From assembly GCF_014066305.1 (NCBI RefSeq), contig NW_023501062.1:114501-178500 (forward strand): a stretch of DNA of 64,000 nucleotides, written 5' to 3'. Both the position numbers and the translations under genes were made by a program. Of this stretch, positions 1 to 11,759 are shown piece after piece; positions within the stretch are counted from its first letter, which is position 1, and each line of letters starts with the position of its first letter. The notes below the pieces were generated by a model that did not search any database, had not been told where the DNA came from, and saw only the letters and a program-made list of their open reading frames with translations. The stretch comes from Letharia columbiana (taxonomy: Eukaryota > Ascomycota > Lecanoromycetes > Lecanorales > Parmeliaceae).

Positions 1-971
1 TATATAAAGATTACTCTATTTTATAATCTATTAATACTATTAAGATAGATAAGATTAATTAATACTATATTAACTCTTTTAAAATTATTATTAAAATAAG
101 TAAATAAATTTATTATCTCGATATATTTAATTATTAAAGAGTTTATCTTATATTCTTAATAGTATAATTAAAATTATAGCCCGCTAATACTAATCTCTTT
201 TATAGATTATTATTAAAAAAGTCTAATTCTATCTATATAGAAGGCGATATTAATAACTATAAATTATATAAATTATAATTCTTATTTAATAAACGTATTA
301 AATGTTATAATAAGAGTTAATTAATTAAATATCTAATATATTAAAAAGAATATAGTTTTAAATATAATTAATAATATAATATTAAATAGCTAGATAATAC
401 TTCGAAATTAGTAAAAGACTATAAGATCGCTATATCGCCTCTATCAGAATTACTACCTCCGCTATTAAAGATATATTTATAAAAGCCTTTTATAATCGAT
501 TATACTACTATATTATTACTATCTTCGCTATTAAAGCTATTATCTATAATATCTTTAATATATTTATAAAAATCTTTTATAATTAATTATATTATTATAA
601 TAGTACTCTTATTATTAATAAAATCTTCGAAGTCTACTATAGAGAAAGCTATTATAATTATAATATTAAGAAGAAAGAAATTAATCATATAAGAGCTATA
701 GAAGCTTACTATTATATTTACTTACTTATAATAACTTATCTCTTTACTTATATATATATCGAGATCGCTATACTTTTTATTAACGATATATTATTATAAT
801 AAGCTAATATAATTATATAAATATATGATTTTATCTATCTTCGTACTTACTAAGAAGATATCTTAATAAGAATCTTAGCTTAGTATTATAAGTAGTTACT
901 TCTTAGTAGAAGAATAACTATCTTTATTATATATTACTCTTATATTTATATTTCTATATTACTCTTATAGT
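1..971. other. unassigned AT-rich sequence
   Basis: RIP-style AT-rich sequence with short direct repeats, for example two similar stretches around 470-500 and 545-600 that share the 'tatttataaaa.cttttataat' pattern. I could not align it with any other copy in the window or recognise a protein motif in it. Confidence 0.5.
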
Positions 972-2805
972 TTTAAACGATATTAATATAAATTTTAACT
1001 TTTATATATAAAAGATATATAGATTATTTTTTTATAGCTAAATAATAATTTCATAATAACTAATTTTAATATTATTTAAAACGAATTTTATAAGTAAATT
1101 ATTATATATTAATTATTTTTAAGAAATTAGATTTAGAGATAATTTAAAAAGATAAAGAATATTAATAAAAATTAATTTCTTCTTCTTATTATTAATAATA
1201 ATATTAAGATATATTTTATTAATATCGATAGAGATAAAGGAGTTTTTAATATTTTTAATTAGATAAATATTATTAATTATAAGATTAAGAAAATAATATT
1301 TAATAAAAGCGTTTTAATAGAGAATAAAGTGCTATAAATAGATATAATTTAAAGTTTATTATATAGATAAACTATTAAATTTAGCTATATATATAATATA
1401 TATTTCTTTTTTAATATTAATAAAATTATAATAACGCTTCTTATTAGACTTATAATCTTTATTCTTATTCTTTTTATTATTAAATTTAAAATTATTATTT
1501 TAAATATTATCTCTATTATTATTATCGCTAATATTTTTATTTTAACTTTTTCTACTAAATTAATTATATTTTATTTTAATATAATAATACTTTTTATAAT
1601 AGATATAGTATTTAACTCGCTTTTAAATTATATAATTATTAAGATTAGATATAACTTTTTTTTATAACTTAATAATAATAATAAAATTTAAATTATTTAA
1701 AGTAAAATAATAAAGGCGTTAAATAATAAAGATATAGCTAAATTTAATACGCTTAAAAGATAAATTAATAATTATCTAAATAAATTAAATAGTAATATAT
1801 TTTAATAAGAAGATAAGCTCTATATTTATCTCGTTTATTAATTTATAGTTTTAAATATAATAGATAAAATAGATATTATAAATCTTATTTAACTCGATAT
1901 AAAAGAGAAAAATAAGAAAATTAGTTTTTAATTTTAATTTAGATAATATATTAATAATATCGATATAAATACTTTTAAGATAAATTATAAAATTTAATAT
2001 ATCTTTATATTAGCTAAAGTTTAATTTAAGTAATTAATAATAGAGATTATTAAGAATATCGAAATCTTTAAACTTATTATTAATAATAATAATCTTTTAT
2101 AAAAAATAGATATTAATTTAATTTTCTAGATTTAATAATAGATTATTATTAAGATAATTCTAAATAATATTAATAGTTAATTTATATCTTAGCTTCTATT
2201 TAATAACTTTATCTTTAATAATATTAATAAACTCTATAATTTTAGCGTTAAATATATCTTCGATTAAGATAAAAACGATAAAACGATCTTTTTATTTAAT
2301 TCTAATAAATTTAATAAAGCGTTATATTATAAGATATTAATATATATCTTACTATTATATTTAAAGATCTTTAAGTCTTTTAAATTTAATAATATAAAAA
2401 GATAATCTATTAAACTTTATATTTAAGTTAGTTTCTTTTAATATAACTTTAATTTCGATATATTATTTAAAACGCGAAGGGATTAAAAGTTTATAAGAGA
2501 ATTAAACTTAATAAGCTATATGATAATATTAAAGAGATTCTCGCTATTAATTAATTTAAGAAATAATTTATAGATTAAATTATTAAAAGTTATAAAGTTA
2601 TTAGAGAGATAAATAAATATATAATTATATTCTTAATTTTCTAAATACTTTCTAAATTAATATTAAACTTTATTTAATACTTAATTATATCGAGAGAAAT
2701 CGCGCTTAAAGATATATTTACCCGCGCGTGCTTTATTATATAATATATAAAATTATTTTTAAAAAATATTTAAAGATATAATAAACGCGTATAATCTATT
2801 ATTAC
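972..2805 (-). pseudogene. Ty1/copia relic A (gag-protease part), RIP-degraded
   Basis: Aligns along its length with relic B (from about 4842 to 8205 once the Tc1 element there is removed) and relic C. Read on the minus strand and ignoring TAA/TAG stops, positions about 1000-1430 give a protease/pre-integrase segment: an IAKFNSL stretch at the place of the retroviral-type protease, then LIFINILYLFKLSLNLIS, which fits the copia consensus 'LxLxNVLYVPxLxxNLIS'. Further upstream, at about 1590-1650 on the minus strand, a run of tyrosines sits where a Cys-rich zinc knuckle would be expected (TGC to TAT). The left end is truncated inside the pre-integrase region. Confidence 0.7.
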
Positions 2806-3594
2806 GAGCGTATTTATAATATATTACTTAGTTCTATAGCTAGCGAGCCTTAGCGAAGATATTCTCTATTATATTATATCTTCTTCCCATATATATAGTT
2901 CGATAATCTTATTATTTCTAGTTCTACCTCATCTATACTAGTATCGTATCTATACTAGTCCTAATATTATAATAAGACTTCTTCGTATACTCGGCGAAGA
3001 GAAATATATACGGGTTAATTAACGTATATTTACGTCTATTCGAATTAGCGAATAAATAATTAATAAATAAACGCGCTAATAGAGGTTTTATTAAGATATT
3101 AAGTTAAGATATTAAGATATTAAGTTAAGATATTAAGATATAAACTTAAGATATCGTATTTTTAAATAAGCTTACTATACGGGTAACTCGATTTTAAAGA
3201 GTCTAAGAATAGCGGAACGGCTTCGCTAAAATAGTAGGCGAGGGATAAATAAGATACTAGAATTATTCGTACGACTAGCGAATTAATAGTAGAAAGAAAT
3301 CGTTATAAACTTATATATAGTAAGTTTATTATAAGAGTAATAAATATATAATCTCTTTACTAAGTATATTAATAATATAGTAAGTCTACTATAATAACGA
3401 TAGAAATAGATTCGATAATATAATTACGATCTAATCTCTTTACTAAGTATATCGATAATATATATAATAAGTCTACTATCAAATGGCATTTAATATATTC
3501 GATTCTTATTATCTACCACATCTACGAATCGATAAATACTTGAGTTACGGAAGTCGTCTACGTTAGTTAAATCGTTAGCTACTAAGTACTCGCT
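2806..3594. other. spacer between copia relics, with short tandem repeats
   Basis: No coding motif seen. At about 3090-3150 a 21 bp unit (aagatattaagtt plus aagatatt) is repeated about two and a half times. At about 3349-3391 and 3432-3480 there is a direct repeat built on 'aatctctttactaagtata' followed by 'aataatata' and 'taagtctact'. The stretch keeps more G and C than its neighbours, so it may be a younger or single-copy segment. Confidence 0.5.
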
Positions 3595-6500
3595 GTTAAA
3601 AGAAGTTATTATAAGCTTTAAAAACTTTAAAATAAATTTAAATAACTAAATAAGTTTATCTATATCTATTATATTTATAGAAAAAAAATTCTAATTAAGA
3701 AAAGCGTTATAGATCTAGACGTATTTTCTTTTATAGTTAGATTATTTAGTAATTAAGAAGATATTAAATTAAATAATTATTTTTTTTTTTTTTTTATATA
3801 ATTTTAAATAAGTATATAATACTATTATTTAATAGTAATATTTAATAAATATAATCGCTATTATAGTTTATAAGAATATCTTTTTAAGCGTAATATTATT
3901 CTTTCTTTTATTTAATAATTAATTTTCTTATTATAATAAAGCTTTTAATTCTAATATATCTAATATATATTAAATAAGATTTATATTTAATATAAATCTT
4001 ATATAAAATAAGTTTATAGTCTATAATAAAATTACGATTATAAAAATAATTTATTATTATTATAAACTTTAACTAAAACTTTTAATTAATATTAATATTC
4101 TTTATAATAATATTAATAATACTAAAGAGAATTTAGCTAAATTATTTAATGATCTTATTTTATTTAAAGTTTTTTAATTAAATTAGCTTTTAAATAATAT
4201 TATAATTAATATAATTAATATTAAAATTATAATTTTTATATTCGCTCTTATAATTACTTTATAGATATCTAATAATATAATTATTATATTTATTATAAAG
4301 CTGAAAACGCTTAAAAGCGATAAAGATATTACTCTTTTTTTCGATAATTTTAATTTTAAAGTATTTATTATAGTTATCTAGAAAGATAATAAAGTATTTA
4401 TCTCTATCGAAGTTATATAAAATAATAAAATTATAAATATTACTATAAATTAAATTATTTAATCTTTTTTCGAGGCGAATATAAGATTTATATAATATAT
4501 TTTTCGCTTTTTTAATAGTATATAAAATATAAAACTTTATTTCTATAATCTTTTTAATAAGATTTATACTCTTAAATAACTTAATAAATTTTTAAATATT
4601 TTAATATTCTAAATAATTTATATAAGTATATTAAAGATTAAGAGTTTTTTTATTAATTTTATAAGGCGTTTTATTAAAGTTAAAATTAAAATTAAAATTA
4701 GAGGTATTAGACTTAATAAAAATAGAAATATCTTTATTTATTAAATTAATCTTTTTCTTATATTTCGAAATAATCTAAAATATAATAAATTTTATATTAT
4801 ATTATTTAAATATTAATATAAATATTAATTTAACTTTAAATAATATTAATATAAATTTTAATTTTTATATATAAAAGATATATAGATTATTTTTCTATAG
4901 TTAAGCGATAATATTATAATAATTAATTTTAATATTATTTAAAATAAATTTTATAAGTAAATTATTATATATTAATTATTTTTAAAAAATTAGATTTAGA
5001 GATAGCTCGAAAAGATAAAGAATATTAATAAGAATTAATTTCTTCTTCTTATTATCGATAATAGTATTAAGATATATTTTATTAATATTAATAGAGATAA
5101 AAGAGTTCTTAATATTCTTAATTAAGCGAATATTATCGATTATAGAATTAAAGAAATAATATTTAATAAAGATATTTTAATAAGAAGTAAAATATTATAA
5201 GTAGATATAATCTAAAGTCTATTATATAGACGAGCTATCGAATTTAGCGATATATATAATATACGTTTTTCTTTTAATATTAATAGAATTATAATAACGC
5301 TTTCTATTAAACTTATAATTCTTATTCTTATTCTTTTTATTATTAAATTTAAAATTATTATTATAAATATTACTTCTATTATTATTATCGTTAATATTTT
5401 TATTTTAACTCTTTTTACTAAATTAATTATACTTTATTTTAATATAATAATACTTTTTATAATAAGTATAATATTTAACTCGCTTTTAAATTATATAATT
5501 ATTAAGATTAAATATAGCTTTCTTCTATAACTTAATAGTAATAATAAGACTTAAATTATTTAGAATAAAATAATAAAGATATTAAGTAATAAAGATATAA
5601 CTAGATTTAATACGCTTAAAAAATAAATTAATAATTATTTAAATAAATCGAGTAATAGCGTATTTTAGCGAGAAGATAAATTTTATATTTATCTTATTTA
5701 TTAGTTTATAATTTTAAATATAATAAATAAAATAGATATTATAGGCTTTATCTAACTAAAAAAAAAAAAAAAAAGTTAATTTTTAATTTTAATTTAAGTA
5801 ATATATTAATAATATTAATATAAATACCTTTAAAATAAGTTATAAAATTTAATATATTTTTATATTAATTAAAATCTAGCTTAAGTAATTAACGATAGAG
5901 ATTATTAAAAGTATTAAAATCTTTAAATTTATTATTAATAATAATAGTCTTCTATAGAAGATAAGTATTATCAGGGGGTGTAAAAAGTCATTGGACACGC
6001 TAGGCCAGATTTAGACGTAGCTTCTCCAGGTTATTTTAATTATATTTCTACTATTCTACTACTATTAAATTATTATATAGCTAACTTAATACTATTATCG
6101 CTATTATTTATAAGCTAGATATAGCGTTTCGATATTTCATCGATTCTAGCCTGGATTTCTTCTAGAGAAATATCCTTCTATACCTCGAGAATAACTCTTT
6201 TCAAATTATTCTTATTCTTCTACTTCTTACGACGAATCCTTTACTTTAAAATATTCTATACGACTTCTATAGGATTTAGATTCGGTGACTAAGCTAAATA
6301 TTCTAAGGTCTTAATATTATACTTTCGTTTATACGTCTATATATAATTTATAGCTGAATAGATACTATAACTTAGATTATTATCCTTCTAAAGAATATAT
6401 TTTCTACCCGTTTTTCGCTTAACTTTTTATATCTCTTTAAGATATAATAATAAGATCTTCTTGATATAGAATTACTGGGTTATAGAATTTTCTTTTAATT

Positions 6501-8205
6501 GCACTTCGACGTTGTAAGACTCCGCTATAAGCCATTTTAAGTAACGTTCGCTCCAAAGAAATTACTCTTTAGTCTTACTCTTTCGCTATTTCGAAGATCA
6601 TTTTTTTTTAGAAATATCCACTTATACGATAACATTCAGCTCCGAAACATCGTTAGAATCGTTATAAAAGTATAGATCTCCTTTATAATAATAGAAGATA
6701 AAAGCTAATATATATACAGAACTACCCCCTCGAGCGGGGGTATTTTAACTATATTTTCGAGAGCGTAACGCTAATTCGGATCTCCTCCTCTCTAAGTACC
6801 CAGCCTACTTGCATAACACTGAAATCTATGTGAGCCTCGTCAGTCTAGCCCATAAAGGCCTAAAATAATGCTTTACTATCTCATCCCCCCTATAACTATA
6901 TCCATAATCCTACCTAATTTTCTTATTTAACTAAGATATCTACTTAAATTTAGCCTTTTTATATATCTTAACATTAGCTTTTCTCGCTCGAAGTGCGTTT
7001 TATAAGCATTTAATAGTATATTCTAAAGAGAAAACCTTAATTTATCATTTATAGCCTTCGTTACGAGCCTTATTCTTTGAATCCAATATTGCTATAAGCT
7101 TTTCATCCGGTATTTTAAGTGGCCATCCCTTTTACGAAATACACTAATTCTTCAAAAGGCTACTTCTAAAGCTTGACGTCGTTATGAAAGCTAGAAATTC
7201 GCTATTAATTTAGGAACGTTTTTTTCTTTAAATATCTATAATAAAGGTATATTACCTCGATTGTCAATTGCCTTAAAGAAACGGCTTTTTTTAAAAAGTT
7301 AATTTTTAGAGTTTTATTTTACGAATAGTATATTAATACTATTAATATCAAATATTTTAAAATCTAGTTATAAGAATTTAATAAATGTGTATAAATAATT
7401 AAGATTTAATTAAAGTAACTAATAATAAAGATTATTATAAGTATTAAAATCGTTTAAATCTAATCTAGCTTATTTAATAACCTTTTATACCCCCTAATAA
7501 TATTAATTTAACTTTCTAGATTTAATAATAGATTATTATTAAGATAATTTTAAATAATATTAATAATTAATTTATATCTTAGCTTTTACTTAATAACTTT
7601 ATTTTTAATAATATTAATAAACTCTATAATTTTAACGTTAGATATATCTTTAATTAAAATAAAAATAATAAAATAATTTTTTTATTTAATTTTAATAAAT
7701 TTAATAAGATATTACGTTATAAGATATTAACGTATATCTTACTATTATATTTAAAAATCTTTAAATTCTTTAAATTTAATAATATAAAGAGATAATTTAT
7801 TAAATTTTATATTTAAATTAATTTCTTTTAATATAATTTTAACTTCGATATATTATTTAAAACGCGAAAAGATTAAAAGTTTATAAGAAAATTAAATTTA
7901 ATAGACTATACGATAATATTAAAGAGATTCTTACTATTAATTAATTTGAGAAATAATTTATAAATTAAATTATCGAAAGTTATAAAGTTATTAAAGAGAT
8001 AAATAAATATATAATTATATTCTTAATTTTCTAAACGCTTTTTAAATTAATATTAAACTTTATTTAATATCTAATTATATTAAAGAAAATTACGCTTAAA
8101 GATATATTTATTTATATATACTTTATTATATAATATATAAAATTATTTTTAAAAAATATTTAAAGATATAATAAATGCGTATAATTTATAATAGTTTTTA
8201 AACTT
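3595..8205 (-). pseudogene. Ty1/copia relic B (gag-protease-integrase), split by a Tc1 element
   Basis: Same family as relics A and C; the left end (about 3595) is shared with relic C (34036) and the right end (about 8205) with relic A (2805). On the minus strand the pre-integrase motif lies at about 4850-5250. An integrase core follows at about 4270-4420: NFDRDKYFIIFLDNYNKYF, then about 40 residues on YLxSNYKSEY, matching the copia pattern 'Y F .. F x D D Y S R Y' and 'R S D x G x E Y' with RIP changes (D to N, Q/R to stop). No reverse transcriptase was found in it, so the copy is truncated. It is interrupted at 5968-7500 by a Tc1/mariner insertion. Confidence 0.72.
5968..7500 (-). mobile_element. 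Tc1/mariner transposon, RIP-mutated, inserted in copia relic B
   Basis: The 1533 bp element begins TTATCAGGGGG and ends CCCCCTAATAA, so the outer ends are inverted repeats; matching continues for about 46 bp with C/T and G/A differences only. It is flanked by TA (5966-5967 and 7501-7502). Sister relic C has the empty site 'aagtattaatttaact', which fixes the insertion and the TA duplication exactly. The transposase is on the minus strand: DEAHID (6824-6841) holds the first catalytic Asp and SPNLNPIE (6265-6288) the conserved block near the third acidic residue; the Trp codon before it is now TAG. Upstream minus-strand frames give ARKANVK and KKIRxDYGYSYRG, typical of the fungal Tc1 DNA-binding half. 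It is much less AT-rich than its host, so it probably arrived later. Confidence 0.93.
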
Positions 8206-8487
8206 ATCTTAAACTATAAAGAGCGTTAATAAATAATTATATTTAAAGTATTTAATATTATCTTAATTAGAAGAAGATATTAATATATAATTATATTTAA
8301 AATATATAATATTATTTTAATTAATATAATTAAATAAAGGATTTTTTTAAAATATAATTAAATTTAAAGGTAATTAGATAGATATAAAGTCTATATTAAA
8401 TAAAAAATCTAAAGACTTTTTATATTTTTTATTTTACGCGATAATTATATTCTTTATTAATTAAATATTTAATTATTAATTTAATAA
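8206..8487. other. unassigned AT-rich spacer
   Basis: AT-rich sequence containing a roughly 50 bp direct repeat (about 8235-8280 and 8285-8330, 'taattatatttaaa.tat.taatatta'). No other match or motif was recognised. Confidence 0.4.
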
Positions 8488-9165
8488 TTTATTAATTAAG
8501 CGATTAATAATATTAATATAATAATACTTCGCTATAATCTATCTAGCTAATATAATTATATTTTAATTAAAAAATAAAAATACTTTTTTATATATTATCT
8601 CTTTTATAATTATATTATTTTTATTTATAGATTTAGCGTTTTATAAACGAAATTAATATTATTTAAAGCGCTTAATTAATTAATTAATTTAATAAAATTT
8701 TTAATTAATTTAATACTTAAACTCTTTATTTTAATCTCTTATTTTATAATATAGCGATTAAAAATAATAATAGCGAGATTCTTATAAGAATTATAACTAT
8801 TATATAATAAGTATAATTTATAATTTAAAGATTTATAAAGCTTAGAAAGTACTATTAAATTATTTTAAAGTAAATTAATTAAATATTTAATATTATAATA
8901 ATATCGCTAAGCGATATAATATTATAATAAAGCTTTTCTCTATTTTTTAAATACTTAATTAATAAACTAGCTAATTTATAAATAATATATTAAATAAATA
9001 TCTTATAATTTAAATTTATAATCTATTAAAAGTAATAAATAAAATACTTAATTAATTAGATCTAATTATAGAGAGTATTATAAATATATATATTATTAAG
9101 TCTCGATAAATCTTTCTCGTCTTAATAAACCTTCTAATTTAGTTAGATAATATATTTCGATAATT
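8488..9165. repeat. repeat R2, copy 1 (about 680 bp)
   Basis: Near-identical at this RIP level to 45126-45795: both begin 'aagcgattaataatattaat' and end around 'agataatatatttcgataat'. The last 145 bp also match 25456-25600. No coding motif was recognised. Size, discrete ends and copy number would fit a solo LTR or a MITE, but I see no clear terminal inverted repeat, so the class stays open. Confidence 0.75.
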
Positions 9166-9414
9166 CATTAACTATCTATTAACAATAAATTCGACTCAAT
9201 CTTTTATAAATAGAAAGTTTTACATAACTCCATTTGACATACGTTATATAGAACGTAAAATCTGAATGTATCCGATGTGTAGTCCTTATTATACAAATCG
9301 TATCGTTATCGCTAATAGTTTATCTATTCTCTATTAATAGTAAATACCCATATGTAGTAGCTCCCGTAAGGTATATATTAAATATATTAAAATTAAAAAC
9401 TTCGCTATAATAAG
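9166..9414. other. low-RIP unique island
   Basis: A short stretch (9180-9370) that keeps CA and TG dinucleotides, such as 'ctccatttgacatacg' and 'tctgaatgtatccgatgtgt'. It therefore escaped most RIP and is either single-copy or young. No gene or repeat match was recognised. Confidence 0.45.
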
Positions 9415-9555
9415 AAGATTAGTTATTAAATAAAAGAAAAAATAATATCGCGCTTAAGAAGATATTCTTATAAATTATAATAGCGATTATATTTATTAAA
9501 TACTACTATTAGATAATAGTATTATATACTTATTAAAAGTTATATAGAATAAAGA
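9415..9555 (-). repeat. inverted copy of the left part of copia relic B
   Basis: The reverse complement matches about 3780-3920: both contain the segment running 'gatattcttataaa.tataatagcgattatatttatta' followed by 'ttagataatagtattatatactta'. It shows that a fragment of the same copia family lies here in the opposite direction, about 5.5 kb from its partner. Confidence 0.7.
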
Positions 9556-9633
9556 AAAGAACGAATTTTTACTCGATTTAATATCTCTTTAATCGCTAAA
9601 TAATTTAGCTATAAAGAGGAATACGCTTAAATC

Positions 9634-9785
9634 TATTAAAATTCGGATCACGTAACTCTTAGCGTCTTAGCGGTCACGTGACGTAGTCACGTAACACGCC
9701 TTAGTGCGTTCGTATTAAGTCGCTCTTTTCTTTTATAGAACTCTATAATTAATATAACTAAGTGTTTTATCTTTATATTTTAATA
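9634..9785 (+). repeat. copia-2 LTR (5' type), followed by leader
   Basis: This 152 bp LTR starts TATTAAAATTCGGATCACG (TGTTGAAATTCGG in the least mutated copy) and ends TATTTTAATA. It shares the core 'tcttagcg.tcacgtgac.tagtcacgtaacacgcc' with the LTR at 10864. The sequence after it, to about 10000, matches the leader after 10864-11019 (both continue 'agattataa.c..aggc/taagct'), so this is the 5' end of a copia-2 element, cut off shortly after. Confidence 0.8.
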
Positions 9786-10863
9786 GATTATAAACTTAAG
9801 CTATATTCGATAATTATTTTAATAATAATATAATCTATCGCTATAGCTATAATTATTTTTAGATATTTATATTTATTATAATAAAGATAACTATAACTAT
9901 AAAAGACTTTATTAATCTTTTTAATATAAGAAATTCTTATTTTAAAATAATTATTTTTAAGTATCCTATATTCATATTTTAATAAAATCTATAATATCTC
10001 TTTTGATTAAATTTTTTCTCTCTATAAATGTAATGAATATAGATAAACTTATTTAATTATTTAGATTTATTTTAAGATTTTTGAAGTCTATAAAGACTTC
10101 TTTCAACTTCGATATAAATACTTCTATTATTATATCTTAGTCTACTCTAACGATATAAAGTAATATACTTTTATATTTAAATTATTCTTATTTAATTTCT
10201 TAAAATCTCTTTTTAAATTCTTTTATACTCTATATTATAATTATTTAAATTATAAATATAGAGTTATATAAGTCGAAGATTTATAAAGAGATTATTATAA
10301 ATAATTCTTTTTATAAATAATAGAAAGGCGATATAATCGAAGAATTCGAGTCGCTAAAAGAGAATAATATCTAGACTCTTATCGATTTATTTTATAAGCG
10401 TATTATACTTCGTAATAGATAAATCTATATTTTAAAACGTAGATTTAATAATAAAGTTACTCGTTATAAAGTTTATTAAATAATATATAATTTCGAATAA
10501 TTTAAAGATTTAGATTATAATAAGGTAAAATCTTCGTTTTAATAATTAAATCTATATTCTATAAGATTATCTTTATCTTAATTATTACCTTAGAGGAAAT
10601 ATACGACTAGAGTATATCACGTGACTATATCATTAACTCGATATCTCTTCTAACTTTCAGTTAACTTTCAATCAACTTTTCATTAATGTTAAATTTTCTA
10701 TAATAGTAAATTATTCGATATTAAAAATAAATAGATGATTATTTAGTAATTCCCTTATTATATATTAAGATTTAAACTAGTTCGAGTATCTCGCTTCGCT
10801 TATAATAGCCTATTCATCAACGTCACGTGATTTCTTTTTCGATTTTTCGATTTTTCTCGAAAT
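9786..10863. other. copia-2 leader fragment, then unassigned AT-rich sequence
   Basis: The first part (to about 10000) matches the leader at 11020-11230. From about 10000 to 10780 I recognise nothing. Around 10790-10860 the sequence is less mutated (for example 'catcaacgtcacgtgatttc') and leads straight into the next LTR. Confidence 0.5.
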
Positions 10864-11019
10864 TGTTGAAATTCGGATTACGTGACTCTTGGCGTCTTAG
10901 CAATCACGTGACATGGTCATGTAACACGCCTTAGTATGTTCATATCTAGTCGCTCTTTCCTTCCATAGAACTCTTTAGTCAATACAACTAAGTATTCTAT
11001 CCTATCTCATATTTTAATA
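10864..11019 (+). repeat. copia-2 LTR, least RIP-mutated copy
   Basis: The best preserved LTR of the copia-2 family: 156 bp, from TGTTGAAATTCGGATTACG to CATATTTTAATA, with TG start and a TA end that would be CA before RIP. Other copies of the same LTR in the window: 9634-9785, 21345-21495, 23148-23298 and 25085-25235 (+), and 44956-45116 and 37922-38021 (-). Its CA/TG content is far higher than in the others, so it is the best guide to the ancestral sequence. Confidence 0.88.
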
Positions 11020-11645
11020 GATTATAAGCCCAGGCTCTATCTAACCCAACTAATTTTTTAATTATTTTATAATCTATCTATTACCTACCGTAGCTACAAC
11101 TATTTCTAGCGTATTTATTATATTAATATTTATTAAATAGCAGTAATTATAACCGCGGAGGATCTCTTTTTATTAACCTTTATAATATAGATATTTTCTA
11201 CTTTAAGATGATTATTCTAGCTAAATAGTAATATATCGAATACCTTTTTAATAAAAAGAATAGAGTCTTCGCGAGTTAGGGGGGTTATATCGAAATTATT
11301 AATATACTAATATATTATATTAAAAATTTAATATATAAACTTTTATATTATCTTTAATATAAGGTAATTTTAGATAAATCGAAGTATTATCGTATTTAAC
11401 TATATAATATCGAAGCTATTATACGCCGTAATAAAATATTATATATCTATATCTTTTATTATATAGTCGCTATTATCGCTAAATTATTAATTATTTACTT
11501 AATATATTATTATTAAAAGAGTTAATTAATATATAAACTTTTATATTATTTTTAATATAAGTAGAAGATATTTTAGATAATCGCAATAATAATATAAAAA
11601 AAAAAATTTAATTAAATTTTTCCTTTAATAAAAAAAAAAAAAATT
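11020..11645 (+). pseudogene. copia-2 leader and gag start, broken off
   Basis: Runs on from the LTR at 10864 and aligns, as reverse complement, with 44030-44955 of the complete minus-strand copy. Shared markers are 'ggaggatctctttttatta' (11156 region), 'gggggttatatcgaaattattaatata' (11279 region) and, at the end, 'gataatcgc.ataataatata' followed by 'aatttaatcaaattttcctt' in the other copy. The match stops at about 11640 where homopolymer tracts begin. The LINE starts just beyond, so the copia copy appears to be cut by it or joined to it by a rearrangement. Confidence 0.7.
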
Positions 11646-11755
11646 TTTTTTTTAAATTTTAAAAAAATAATTTAATTTTTTTTTTAAAATTTAAAAAATT
11701 TTTAATGGTGTTAACAAAAAAAAAAATAAAAAAAAAAAAAAAAAAGGGGTTTTTT
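11590..11755. other. homopolymer-rich junction of doubtful assembly quality
   Basis: Long A and T runs alternate (A11-A17 and T8-T9), including 'ggtgttaac' between A/T tracts and a final A17-GGGG-T6. The rest of the block rarely has runs this long. It lies exactly at the join of copia-2 leader and LINE. It could be real poly-A/T remains of retroposition, or a low-quality consensus. Confidence 0.5.
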
Positions 11756-11759
11756 AAGT

